A DNA stretch of 64,000 bases from Ephydatia muelleri (GCA_013339895.1 JABACO010000001.1:21070423-21134422), one strand, 5' to 3'; shown: positions 10,801-21,350, counted from the first letter of the stretch. Translations and numbers: made by a program. The notes: generated by a model not told the origin, from the letters alone.

Positions 10801-11120
10801 ACAGGGCCCGGACAGTATTTTGACAATGTTGATTTGATTACGTCAACAGACTGGCCATTATAGTTATTAAACTATTGCCGTATATCTGGGAAAAGCGTAG
10901 GGTGCCAGCATAAAAAGGTAATCGATTTCCTACCGATTTTCTGCATATGAAGGAAACGAATATCGACTAATCGCGACTAAGAAAAACAGAATCGGTTTTT
11001 TCGACTACAGGAAAGTCTGAAATCGGTAACCTGCTACTCTACTAAGTGCATAGTCGACCGAATAGGTAATCGCGAATAACCGGTTAACCTACAAAACCTG
11101 AAAACCGGTTACACACCCTA
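7869..11120 (+). mobile_element. Chromodomain-bearing hAT transposon nested in the older hAT
   Basis: Begins TAGGGTGTGTAACC and ends GGTTACACACCCTA (exact 14-bp inverted repeat). It is flanked by a perfect 8-bp duplication, TCTGAGCC (7861-7868 and 11121-11128), which is host-hAT coding sequence. Subterminal regions are rich in AATCGATTT/GGTTATT/CCGGTTA words (7895-8060 and 10915-11105), likely transposase binding sites. One plus-strand transposase lies inside, with a chromodomain. Confidence 0.95.
8284..10614 (+). pseudogene. Chromodomain + BED finger + hAT transposase
   Basis: The open frame runs from a TAG at 8281. CCGTTCCCCCGTAG/AATTCG looks like a splice acceptor, so the start codon is probably in an upstream exon; no ATG precedes the chromodomain. 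Order: basic N-terminus; chromodomain (YNVQDIIAERQEKG, YLVRWEGFGPEDDTWEP, 8401-8560); charged linker with KRAKRRE; BED zinc finger (TSWVWQAFYY, C...C, HLRTRH, about 8705-8890); hAT nuclease with LAADLWSDG (D at 9238) and VCDNGSNM (near 9440); hATC with PATSAGVERLFSKA (E near 10483). Length near 770 residues fits BED-hAT plus an added domain. A chromodomain would be expected to steer insertion to methylated histones; that is inference. Two lesions: a run of eight G at about 9774 and an indel near 10005 shift the frame. Either could be a sequencing error. Confidence 0.88.
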
Positions 11121-12476
11121 TCTGAGCCTGAACTCCATATATTCGTGCCTTGCTACACTAATGGCTTCATCCCATGTGTGCATAGGTGCAGAGTAATTTT
11201 CCAGTATGCCGAATAAAGACTCTGCACTAACAGTCCGTCTGGTAGGACACAGCACTCTAATGCCAATACTGCTGCTGTTAGACTCTAAGTCATTCTCTTG
11301 CTTGAAAGCTCTGAAAATCGCTTCTCGCTTCGGTGAAAACTTAATGAGCTTTGTAATCTCATGCGTAGTTTCTAGAGCATCCTTCATTATTTTTGAACTC
11401 TTTATAGCATCACTAGCTAGCAGCAAGATTTAGCGAATGTCCATAGTAATGCGTATACTGCCCTGCATTCCTCCTCCATGATCCTTTTTGCAACACCTGA
11501 TCTAGAACCACTCATTGTACTGCACCCATCATAACATTGTCCGCGAAGCTTGGTGATAGCCAGATTTAACCTTAACATAACGTCTTTAATAACAGCAGTT
11601 AAAACATCAGCTGTGAATGAATCCACCGAGTATAGCCCTATAAACTCTTCATTGACGATGAGTTTATCGTCTACAGTCCTAAATACAACAGTAACCTGCT
11701 CTTGGTTACATACATCTGTGGTTTCATCTATCATAACTGTGACAAACCTAGAATCCTGAATTTGAACAGCAATGCTTCTCAACACATGTTGTGCCATAAT
11801 TTTGAGAAGCTCATTCTGGATGTCATGCGATGTATATTTGTCTGTCTTTTTCTTCAGCCATTCATCCATCTTGGCATCCCCCTGTCCTGATAGCTTCAAC
11901 AATTGGATAAAGTTACTCTCACTATCATCACCATCCCCTCTGATTGGTATGCCTTGACGAGCTAGTAACTGAAGACAGGACAAGATCTTAATTAGCATGA
12001 CACGGTTGTTTACCTTCTCCTTAGAATACTGCTCTGATAGTTGTTCACCAATATCTGAACAGGTTTTAGGAAGACTTACAACTACTTCCACAGCTTCACG
12101 GTGGCAATCACTTAATTGATGCTTTTTAAAGGCTCGAGTGGCATCTTTCCAAGTATAAAAACCTTTGGTAACCTGCAAAAAAATAGGATGGCGAGTAACA
12201 GTCAATGGAAACCCATAAGAGAAACTTACAAATGCAGGATCAGCCCTTGTACTGGACTTCATCTATAAATCCCTTCACGCAGATGTGGCAGTATGCTAAG
12301 TCCTTACCTTCGTCATAGTAAAGAAATGACCATGCCTTAAACCATGTTGCCTGAAACGATCGCAAGACAGGTTTTTTCTCTCCAAATGAACGCTTAGGGA
12401 ACGTCAAGCCCTTAGGGTGGTGCGGGATGTCGGGGATCTGAGGCAGATCATTTATTGAGAGCAAAGAGTTGGCCAT
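11121..12476 (-). pseudogene. hAT transposase, N-terminal half (TTF finger, DUF4371)
   Basis: Start ATG 12476 (MANSLLSINDLPQIPDIP). A TTF-type zinc finger follows (PKRSFGEKKPVLRSFQATWF, YCHICVKGF, then FYTWKDATRAFKKH and a C..H pair), broken by a 1-base shift near 12245. After a 57-bp intron comes DUF4371 with the catalytic aspartate in VMIDETTDV (near 11716) and GQCYDGCSTMSG (near 11540). A frameshift near 11426 coincides with a 4-bp repeat (GCTAGCTAGT), after which SDAIKSSKIMKDAL resumes. The frame then meets the inserted element at EFRL (11128). The function was transposition of the host element 6701-12687. Confidence 0.88.
12173..12229 (-). other. 57-bp intron in the hAT transposase
   Basis: Starts GTAAGTTTC and ends TTTTTTTGCAG on the minus strand. 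Removing it joins ADPAF to VTKGFYTWKDATRAF, restoring the expected TTF-finger reading. Confidence 0.85.
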
Positions 12477-12687
12477 ATTTGCACAGCAGGAAATTCATTC
12501 AATGGTTAAATGTATATTTATTATTATGTGAGAACTGACACGCTCACATTGTTGGATTGTGGGATCGATAATTGCGCAGCGGGAAATTCATACAATAAGA
12601 CTATGAAGTAATGTGATATGACATCAGGCACGCCCACATAAAGACACGCCCATTTTGGGACCGAAAGTTGGTGCTGCGCCGGGCCTG

Positions 12688-13900
12688 CTGGATGGTACTG
12701 TATGCGCGATTTATACAAACGATCCCGATCGCATCGGGTAAGATCGCATAGTAACTCAACTGGTAGAAAACCTTTTTGGGCAGCGCGACGAGAGGTCTGG
12801 GACCGATTTCATGCCATCAAAAAACTGAAGGAGGGCCACACTCATAACGCAGATCAACTACACAGCATTATCTGTATGGTACTATCCGCGCGTGAGTCAA
12901 TTTTGAGGGCACGAGATGGAGATTCAACATGAAATGCTTCTCCCGGGTATGGAAGCCGATTTTTTCAATAGGAAGGCCTAGTTTTTAGTACATTTTATAG
13001 TTCTTCGATGTACTAGCTATATTATTTTCAAATATCACAATCGTAAATCGTAAAGGAATTGACACAAATGACCGTGGAATATTGTAATGAGAAACCCTTC
13101 TCATTGACTACCTGTACATGGGACAATGTTATGACAATCCTAGGGAAGCCCCAGCTTAAATAGGAAAAATACGGTGACACCACAAAAAATCATAGCGTAC
13201 TAACATTTTCAAATTTCAAATCCTGGGAAAAATCTGGCGTCCTTGGTATACAACTAAGCCATACATTGGTATGGGAAGGTATACGGGAATATTCGGTGAT
13301 TCGCAAACCGCGAGTAAACTTTTGACCGCTCATTTCTGGATATGTTCCATTCTCCCGAGTGGGACTGAGAAAGGCGTGATTCGAGCGGGAAATGTGGACC
13401 TACTTTGCATTGCTGTATCTCCATAACGGAACTTTATATATATAATTATATACGCCGTGGCCGCTTTTCATTTTCTCGGAAACTGACCCATATATATATA
13501 TAAACATGTATATGCGTGTATGCTGCATACAAGAGAGATAGAGGAAGGAGGCATATACATTCATGTGCGATATGCGAAGACATTTTCAAGCCGAACAAAC
13601 AACACGTGTTTAAAGTATCCTAGGGTAGGTTAAAATATAATGCATAAAATGGTCTTGTACAAGCATGCACTCGAATAAAATTGCATTGACATGCAACAGA
13701 GTACTTGTATAGAATGCCTTACAAATGGAGGACGTTCGTGTGATAAAGACCAAACATTTAGTGCATCGAACATGCATGTCTGGTAGTCATTTTGTCTATT
13801 ACACCACCTTTTAACACATATGCACCAGAAGTATCATAAATAGGCATGACCTTAAAATACTTTTAAAATGTATAGTTCATTTACTATTGTGTTTCTGATG
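12688..13900. other. Gene-poor spacer
   Basis: One 76-codon frame (12702-12932, MRDLYKRSRSHRVRSHSNST..., with FWAARREVWDRFHAIKKL) has a protein-like composition and could be a stray exon, but I recognise no family. 13240-13400 is distantly similar to the fragment near 27205 (phrases such as TTTTGACCGCTCATTTCT). 13440-13510 is rich in TATATA. Confidence 0.4.
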
Positions 13901-15026
13901 TTGTTGCAGATCGGACAAACATACTGGTGGAAAGGACAGAGATGTAGACCAGTACTGCAGATGATGTGATGTATGTCAGCGGATCAATGCAAAAGTTGAA
14001 GGGAAGAAAGCTGAACTTCACCCCATTCCAGTTCCAAGCAAAGTATGCATGGAGTCAAATAGGCATTGATCTGATAGGTTTATTTAATAAGTTAACAAAA
14101 AAGAAAATTCTCTAAGTGAACTTTGGTGGTGTATAGGATTCCTAGGCAATGATTGTGTAAAAGGCAAGGAAACAAGGGTCTTATCATTAATATGAGATAA
14201 TGTAATAATCCTATTTTTAGCACATTTGTAGGATATATTGCATGTGTGCAACATATAAGATTGTTGTATTACTGATTAGACCCTTGTTTCCTTGTTTTTT
14301 ACACTATCATTGCCTAATCCTATGCACCACCAACGCTCTCTAGAGAACGTTTTTATGTCCAATCATTCTCATATTTGTAGGTCCATTAAAACGTATAGGA
14401 CAAATAAGTATATTGTGACAGTAACAGATTATTTCTCAAAGTGGCCTGAAGGTGCTCCACTTAAAGATAAGACAGCAGTTGGTGTTGCTGATTTCTTATT
14501 TACAGTGTTTTGTCGTCATGGCTGGCCTGACATCATCATATCATATCAGGGAAGGGAATTTGTAAATCAACTTTCAAAGTAATTTTCAATAGTTTCATGC
14601 ATTTAAACCATTATTGTTTATTATTTTTTTCAGTGTTTGTTTAAGCTGACAGGGATTGAGCACAGGATTAGCAGTCCCTATCACCCTCATACTAATGGTT
14701 TGGATGAGTGCACTAATCAAACACTGACAAGGGCTTTGATCAAATTTTCAGAGGCTAAAGAAAACTGGGATGAAAATATAGATGTAGCTTTGTATGCTTA
14801 TCGCATAGCAAAGCAGGATTCTTCACAGTTTAGCCCCTTCTTCATTATGTACAATCGTAACCCTCATATAGCAATCGATCATGAATTCAGCTGCAAGGCA
14901 ACCACTAATGTCACAGGCGAGAACACATGTACATATGATATTGAAGAAACTTATGGTAATCTACTTGCAATCCGGGAGAAATACCATCAGAAGGTCCTTA
15001 AAAGCATTGAACGAGCTCAGCAATGA
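13901..15026 (+). pseudogene. Ty3/gypsy-like integrase relic (KRBA2-like type)
   Basis: Starts with the zinc-binding H2C2 remnant (IGQTYWWKG, near 13910; DVCQRINAKVEGRKAELHPI read with shifts to 14035; then IGIDLIG near 14070). An inserted MITE follows, then the integrase core: YIVTVTDYFSKWPEGAPL (first catalytic D), FCRHGWPDIIIS (the usual second D is now Y in SYQGREF), HRISSPYHPHTNGLDECTNQ, and YNRNPH. An AT-rich stretch of about 55 bp (14580-14634) interrupts it like an intron. Integrase inserts retroelement cDNA. No reverse transcriptase or LTR was seen here, so this is a fragment or a domesticated-type lineage copy. Confidence 0.82.
14088..14362. mobile_element. Palindromic MITE, copy 1 (inside the integrase)
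   Basis: Shares the core TGTAAAA(A)GCAAGGAAACAAGG...CCTTGTTTCCTTG...TTTTACAC with copies at 42047-42328 and 59231-59512. The whole unit folds on itself around TTTAGCACATTT. This copy is the most diverged. It separates IGIDLIG from the integrase core. Confidence 0.85.
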
Positions 15027-15229
15027 CAAAAGGCACAATACAATGCGAAACGTGGCACTCTCATGTACATGTATAGGTAATAATGGTATTGTGCGTGTAT
15101 ATATTTAAAAGTTTTGAAATCCTACTTAGAGTTTAGACCATCTTGGATCACCTTCAAATGGCTAAGACACTCTCCAAGGGTGGCATCAAGCAGAATGGGT
15201 GAAGAAGAGTCCATTCATAAACAGTCATT

Positions 15230-15700
15230 TTGAAAATGAAATTTTACAGTGAATCTCAGTTTACATCTCCAGCCACATTGTGGGTCATAACATCAAAGGA
15301 GAGGTTGCCCCTTCACATTCCACTTCCTTCTGGTGTAGATGAAATCAAAGGAGCTCCTTTAGTTTACATTCCCCATCTGGTAGATAAAGTTGCCGACTTC
15401 TTAAATGAAATTGAAAGGTAAGAGTGAAATACAAATGATCTTACTTTATAATCATGGTTGCAGGGCTGGCAGGCTTACCTGGCATGAAGGGTTTGTACCA
15501 GCCAGTGAGGTGTGAATAAAGATCGGAGGGGACAAGAAAGGTGCAGCATTTAAACATTGTGAATGCCAATGCAGTCCACAATACCTGTGTATATTTAGCT
15601 GTTTTGGTGCTGGCAATATTGCAACTTTCGTATGGCACTTGATCGCTTCAAAGAGCTGATAGAACATATACATGAACTGAAGTGGAGGTAGGAGCTCTAA
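15230..15700 (+). pseudogene. GGDKGG-family transposase-like gene, N-terminal part
   Basis: Exon-like open frame LPLHIPLPSGVDEIKGAPLV then DKVADFLNEIER, ending in a donor (GGTAAGAG at about 15418). A second block after TGGTTGCAG (15466) reads LTWHEGFVPASEVWIKIGGD then KGAAFK, ATFVWHL and DRFKELIEHIHELKW, with frameshifts. The same two blocks occur on the minus strand at 41190-40460, so this is a dispersed family. The GGDKGG...SFK strand resembles the first strand of an RNase-H fold, with the D a candidate catalytic residue (inference). Decayed. Confidence 0.65.
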
Positions 15701-15849
15701 TATCATATTGATATAATATTACAACTGCTTAACATATACGTGTTTTATGACAAATTAAATTATTTTAATGATTTTAAAAGAATAATGCATGTAACATTAT
15801 ATGCGTTTATACATCACATGTACATCCAGGATAAACAAATAGTGTAGTA

Positions 15850-16015
15850 AATACGGGTAGGGTAAAGTATCCTAGGATAGTTTATCCTAGGGTAGGATAA
15901 AATATACCAGGGTAGGGTAAAACGTACTAGGACATAATACCCGGCCGGATAAAATATCCTAGCTTGAATTATCCGGGCGGATAAAATATCCCGGGATAAA
16001 CTGTACCACAACACC
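15850..16015. repeat. Degenerate ~17-22 bp tandem repeat
   Basis: Variants of GGATAAAATATCCTAGG repeated about eight times, with many self-complementary parts (TATCCTAGGATA). No coding signal. From 16020 to 16400 I see no gene. Confidence 0.7.
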
Positions 16016-16411
16016 GGTGTGGCAGGAAAAATGAAAATGGACTTTTGGCACAATTTTCACAGGAAAACTCGGCATCCTTTAAAATAGGCATCTCTTAGCA
16101 TAGCCATCCTAGGAATTTTGGAACCCCACTCCAATTATTTGCATTCTTATTTATAATAATGAATCAAAGTGTACGATTATATTCAGAATATTCACTGGCC
16201 TTCTGGCATATACGTGTATAAGCAAGCGGAGGACCATTTCAAGGCTTTTTCATGGCTGTTACGTGTATGCACTTAATTTTTGAATTAATGATCTGATATG
16301 TTAAGAATGAGCAGCTGCATTGAATGAGATAGTGACACACAACACGCATGGATGTTACATCTTTTTAACTGTTTCAAAATGTTTGTTGAAGTTAGTTATA
16401 TATATATGCCT

Positions 16412-17101
16412 TCATCTTGATGCAAGCCAGGGTTGGTTCCTGTGGTGAATGCTTGAGCCGTTTGAATGTTTCTTCATATTTGGCATACATATAAATGGTT
16501 GTATTAAGCAATGATGTTGCTGCAATGACTTCCAATTCTGTAGCCCAAGGGCCCAGTGTCTGCCTCGTTTCATATAGCTTTCCATAGTGTTATCTGGGGA
16601 TCTAAGGGAGGATAACATTGCATTCGTTGATGTGTGGATTATGTACATTGTGATCAGCAGATGCAGTTCTTCATGAAACTCCTGTGATCCTATTACAGCT
16701 AGAGAAACAGACCGAAAGAAACAATTTCCATCTGCAGCAATCCTAGCTGTTGCTAATGGGCAGTGTGACACACTAATCATTGATGGCTGTGTCAAGTAAG
16801 AGTGATTCACACCTCTCCTTTTGCAAACCAGCTGGTAGTGAGAGTGATTCACACCTCTCCTTTTGTGGTAGTTGATATGATCATTATGCTCTTCTTTGAC
16901 AATCTCTAAAACCTCAGGTGATATGTTGCTACACTGTTTTCCATATTCTAGTAATCCATCAATGGTGAAATCCTTATCAGAAACAACACTTCTTTTATTT
17001 CTGACCCACTTGCACAATTCATCTAGATCATAAGGACTCATCAGGTTCTGTAAGAATTTGTGGCAATGAACTACAACCCACAACACCTTCCACTTGCACA
17101 T
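16412..17101 (-). pseudogene. OTU-type cysteine protease-like segment
   Basis: 229-codon frame. After a helical part (SPYDLDELCKWVRNKRSVV) and two copies of KRRGVNHS (direct repeat, 16800 and 16862) comes ADGNCFFRSVSLAVIGSQEF, the OTU signature with aspartate and catalytic cysteine (near 16735). ITMYIIHTSTNAML follows. The C-terminal His region is shifted out of frame near 16560 (WATELEVIAAATLL can be read in another frame). OTU proteins cleave ubiquitin chains and are carried by some retroelement-related genes. It directly follows, on the same strand, the integrase relic 17880-17240, so both probably belonged to one element. Confidence 0.75.
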
Positions 17102-17239
17102 GAACTGGAACCTTTGCCTCCCTAAAATGTATTAGAAAAAATGGGGTATATAGCCAGTAGAAGTATGAATGTATGTCCTGTAAATAAACATATTTAATTA
17201 TGCAAATGCAGAACGCAGCTAAGCATGATTTTCTCAATG

Positions 17240-17880
17240 TAATCAGTCGTTTTGTTTCTCATTTACAACTTAAATCATGGAACCTTTTAGTGTTTGAATA
17301 AACCTCTCTGTCAATCCATTTGTCTGTGGATGATGTGCACTAGCAACTCTGTGCTCAGTGCCTGTTAACTTCAGAAGATGATTGACAACCTTACAATAGA
17401 CCCTTCCCTTTAAAGAACTCCGGACGTGACATCACTCATTAATGTATACTTAACCCAATAAATTAATTCGTGAAGTACGTTGATTAGTGATGTCACGTCC
17501 GGAGTTCTTAAAGGGAAGGGTCTATTGAAATAAAAGTATTAATGACCATACAGCTTGCATACAGCTAATCAACACAATGATGTGTTACACTAATGTAATT
17601 GCAAGGCCTGAACTATATTTTCAATCAGCCATATGTTTCAGTGCAAATGTTACATTTGTTCGATAATATGTGTGGACATACCTGATTACAAAACTCAGTT
17701 CCTTGATCTTATCAGGGCACCCATGACGAAGAATGAGGTCATTTAGAAACTCTGTAACATTAATGGCTTCTTTGTTGGAGATGCCCGTGCTTCTGGCACT
17801 TAGTAATCTGCCAACAACTATCACTTACTTGTTACCATTTGTGGTTGTTGGCCAGAGGCCCAATGTGGTCAATTCCTATC
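17240..17880 (-). pseudogene. Second gypsy-like integrase relic
   Basis: Reads IGIDHIGPLANNHKW (17875-17835), ISNKEAINVTEFLNDLILRH then GCPDKI (17780-17700). After the inserted 124-bp MITE come VVNHLLKLTGTEHRVASAHH and PQTNGLTERFIQTL (17394-17275). These are integrase-core motifs; the catalytic glutamate region is present but the second aspartate segment is disrupted. Orientation is opposite to the 13.9-15.0 kb relic. Confidence 0.8.
17399..17522. mobile_element. 124-bp TA-flanked MITE
   Basis: Ends GACCCTTCCCTTTAAAGAAC and the inverted GTTCTTAAAGGGAAGGGTC, with inverted arms of about 40 bp and one indel. TA on both sides (17397-17398 and 17523-17524) indicates a Tc1/mariner-type MITE. It interrupts the integrase reading frame. 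Confidence 0.9.
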
Positions 17881-17899
17881 TGCTTCCACATGGCCAGAA

Positions 17900-18840
17900 A
17901 TAGCGGACATGAATACTTGAAACCCGCGACGCGCGTCATGAAAAATTGAAGTATGGAACGTCTATGGAGATTTGCATTCAAACGTGTACAATTCTTTGCT
18001 GGAGACCCGTAACTATGTTTCGAGGCAAAATTGTGATAAAGGTACTCTGAATGGAACTTCTTGTATTATTTTGTTCCGCCAAAATGTGCACACAGCTAAT
18101 TCGAAACTGGGTTTTATGAAAATACATACATTGAATGGAAGATGGTGCATTTATCAACCGTTTCTCCCTTATAGCACGCCGTGTAGACCCGCTACTCAAG
18201 TTTCCAAGGCAGATCCTAAAGGCCAAATCATCTGGCCATATACTTATACTATGGTGTTAATTTTGCCACATACACAGATGATTCAAAATGGACTTTTCTA
18301 GGTTGTGCAGCATGACATTATTAAACGTTATGGTTAATTATTGTACAGTACACTGGTCGTTACATGCTATACATACATGTACATCCGTAACTTCTAAAAT
18401 CGCTGTACCTCGCGAGTACATGGTATTCACTGTATCCTCGCGTTCATTCTAGCTTTCGCTTTGTGAAGACAACCATATATCTATATGGAATTGGATGAGA
18501 ACGTGCAACCAGCTAGCAGCCGAAGAAGTTATACGCTTTCGAAAGATGTGCTACCTCCGTTGGAGACACTAGTGGTGACTATTGTGGGGGCCACTGAACT
18601 TGATGGTATACTATCTTAGCGAAACCAAACCGTCTGCTAGAAGACTGGGCAAATTCACGGAGCACCGCGATACAAGCTTCGTGGCGTTGTTAAATGAACG
18701 TATTGAGGACGATATCGCAGATCGCTGAGTGTTGCATCTAAACTTAGAAAAATGAGGGGTGCAAAGAGGATCGATGTGCTATTTGGCTCCACAATCACAA
18801 CAATTTATAAAGGTGAGTTGTTTCCTGCTGCCATGCTTGT
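17900..18840. other. Spacer without recognisable gene
   Basis: A 109-codon frame at 17972-18301 has no motif. Nothing else is supported. Confidence 0.4.
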
Positions 18841-18849
18841 TGAAGAACG

Positions 18850-19900
18850 AAGCGTAGCGAACGACTTATCGATGCTATGATATACGATTTGCAGAATCAG
18901 CTAATTTTCGTGAGGCAGGAACTGACTGAAGCACACGAAACGCTTGCTTCACAGTATTGTAACAAAGGAGGTAAATTAAGCAACATGCAGGCACGCTCGA
19001 TGGAAAGTACTAGATGTAGTTAGTTGCACAAGTAGAGCGTTGGAATTCCTGCATGCCATCATACGGGATTACTCTTGACTCACATGTCATACCACCACTG
19101 GAAAACCTCTAACTATGCCTCTGTTATCAGGAACCACTGATATCGATAACTCCGACAGCACCGAGGCAAATCTAAGGGTTTTGTATCCGCTAGATAGATT
19201 CGGAGTAAGCGACAAGTTTTACTAAGAACTTTCCATGCTTTTCTCAGAGCTTCCAAGGTCTAATGCCGTAAAAAAAAACGCGCACCGAACTTAATGATAT
19301 CTTGGACCTCATCCGCATCGAGCGATATGAAGGTGCCTATCGGCCGTTTGAAAGTACTTTGTGCAAACACTTGTCAATATTGGTAATAGTAAACATTACA
19401 AACAATGCATGCATGTAATAATTCATTCTTCTCAATGCAGATAGCAAAGAACCCAGCAGTATTTGCATCTGGTAAAAAAAATTAAAATCAGGATTTCTGG
19501 GGATGGTGCTAAGTTCTCAAGAACGTCTAATTTCATTCTGTTATCATATGCTATCCTGGAACCTTCCATTGGACAATACTTATCCGGACTAGGTAAGAAA
19601 GTGAATAGACCTACTCATGCAGTTATGTTTACTATTGATAATACTGTTGGTGCATGCAGGCAACCATACTATTGCAGCAGTAGTCAAAGGTATGGAAGAT
19701 TACTAAACAATCTCCGCAGCGTTTTCTGTGACCTTTGATGAAATTAACCATCTTCAGCAGACAGCTTTGTCAATGTCAATGGTAACCCTTACCCTATTGA
19801 ACTCTTTCTGAGTTCAGACATGAAGGTCGGTGTTGTCTAGTTTAAGGAGGTACCCCATGCACGTTCTTTCTATGTTCTAATAGTTAGTTTACGCTTTGAC
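18850..19900 (+). pseudogene. GDGAK-motif transposase-like gene, decayed
   Basis: Exon-like reading DRFGVSDKFY, LSMLFSELPRSNAVKK then TELNDILDLIRIERYEGAYR (19190-19350). A 60-bp intron follows (starts GTAATAG at 19381, ends CTCAATGCAG at 19440), then IAKNPAVFASGKK, KIKIRISGDGAKFSRTSNFI then LLSYAIL. In shifted frames come GNHTIAAVVKGMEDY and NGNPYPIELFLSSDMK (19650-19830). I know this arrangement from uncharacterised invertebrate transposon-like proteins, where the D of SGDGAK sits on a first beta strand and LFLGGD is the following aspartate motif. Here S replaces the first G of GGD. Frameshifts and stops show it is dead. Confidence 0.6.
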
Positions 19901-20736
19901 ACTGGGTCTAAATGGAGCAAATTCTATATACGCTTGCCCATTTTGCACGATGCACCAGGTTTGAACGTACTAAGCCTGTTACAGTGAAATGTGGTACATA
20001 ATGCCTTTCTCTAGATGGGACATGTCAAAGGCAGAAGCGCACTTTACCAACACTGTTGTGAGAACACTTGCTACTCTTAGGTGAGGAATATATATATAAA
20101 TTCCTACATGTCCTAACTGCAATCTTGCAGATGCGGCTTTGCTACCAATGGCAAAATGGCAGCACAGCACAAAGGCTCAATACATCGGCCACTCACTTCT
20201 CATATGGAGAAATGGCCCATACATAGGCGGTCATCTTGCTTTGTTTTTTCAAATTGAATTCCAAACACGTGTATAATTTACGATAAATCAGACTGATTGT
20301 GAATCTGTGCTTTATAAGATTATACCATTAACCATTCGTAAACTACAATCAAGACAAATTTTTAATTTCTACCGCGCATAATTTATTCATAAACGAAGTA
20401 GTCATTGTGCAATAACTTGCAGAGTAGAGTTATAATTATTAAACTTATGTCGGCTAACGTTACAGACATTAAAGTTTATAACCGTTAACCCCTACTAGCT
20501 AATGAATTACCACACTAATTGAACCAAATTAAAAATTAACTTATCAGCTATGCGTCACTTGCATTGGAGATGTGGAGCGCATCAATTAGGCACAATGATG
20601 CATGCAGGGATCGAGCTACGTATGCCCTTCATGCTTTCATCTTCTGAGACGCAGGTGTTATGGTGAGTATACTATGTGAATTTAGTAGCGTAGGGTATGT
20701 TCGGCAGTGGGTAGTGTTCGGCCCTACATGTATGTG
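19900..20736. other. AT-rich spacer
   Basis: No gene. 20205-20290 (CCCATACATAGG...CATCTTGC...TTTTTTCAAATTGAATT) resembles 4130-4180 and, inverted, 33260-33310, so an old dispersed repeat is present. Confidence 0.45.
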
Positions 20737-21350
20737 CATATCTTGGAAGAAGTAGATATGGCCTTCTCCCTATACTAGTACAGTTGGCCATCTCTCTATA
20801 ATTGTGCACATCTCCCTGTACTGTAACCAGTGGTAGCCTTCTCCCTTTACTCCCGAACCGTTAATTGCCCGTCTCCTTATACTGTTGGTCTTCTTCCTTT
20901 ATTGTTAGACTGGTGGCCTTCTCCCTGTACTGCTGGTCTTCTCCCTATACTGTTCGCCTTGTCTTTATACTTTTGGCCTTATACTGTTAGTCTTCTCCCT
21001 ATACTGTTGGCTTTCTCCCTATACTGTTGGCCTTCTCCCTATACTGTTGGCTTTCTCCCTATACTGTTGGCCTTCTCCCTATACTGTTGGCCTTCTCCCT
21101 ATACTGTTGGCCTTCTCCCTATACTGTTGGCCTTCTCCCTATATACTGTTGGCTTTCTCCCTATACTGTTGGCTTTCTCGCTATACTGTTGGCCTTCTCC
21201 CTATACTGTTGGCCTTCTCCCTATACTGTTGGCCTTCTCCCTATACTGTTGGCCTTCTCCCTATACTGTTGGCCTTCTCCCTATACTGTTGGCCTTCTCC
21301 CTATTCTGTTGGCCTTGTTGAGTGTGGATATGGTATACTATTGGCCTTCT
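20737..21350. repeat. 20-bp minisatellite
   Basis: Unit TTGGCCTTCTCCCTATACTG, perfect over 21000-21310, degenerate to the left. Variants CTTTCTC and CTTCTTC occur. The pyrimidine-rich strand is the plus strand. It lies just upstream of the usherin-like exons. Confidence 0.95.

Larger units (their letters stand above)
6701..12687 (-). mobile_element. hAT transposon (TTF/DUF4371 type), split by a second hAT
   Basis: The ends are CAGGCCCGGCGCA (6701) and TGCGCCGGGCCTG (ending 12687), an exact 13-bp inverted repeat. A minus-strand transposase lies between them: N-terminal half 12476-11121, C-terminal half 7860-6985. The foreign element 7869-11120 sits inside. Flanks (GGTCTGGA against CTGGATGG) do not give a clean 8-bp duplication, so this copy may have lost or shifted it. 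Confidence 0.75.

Noticed and set aside
6693..12695. 8-bp target duplication for the outer hAT
   Set aside because: GGTCTGGA and CTGGATGG share only CTGGA out of register; not counted as a duplication.
12702..12932. 76-codon frame as a real gene
   Set aside because: Protein-like composition but no motif, no splice sites and no homologue that I recognise.
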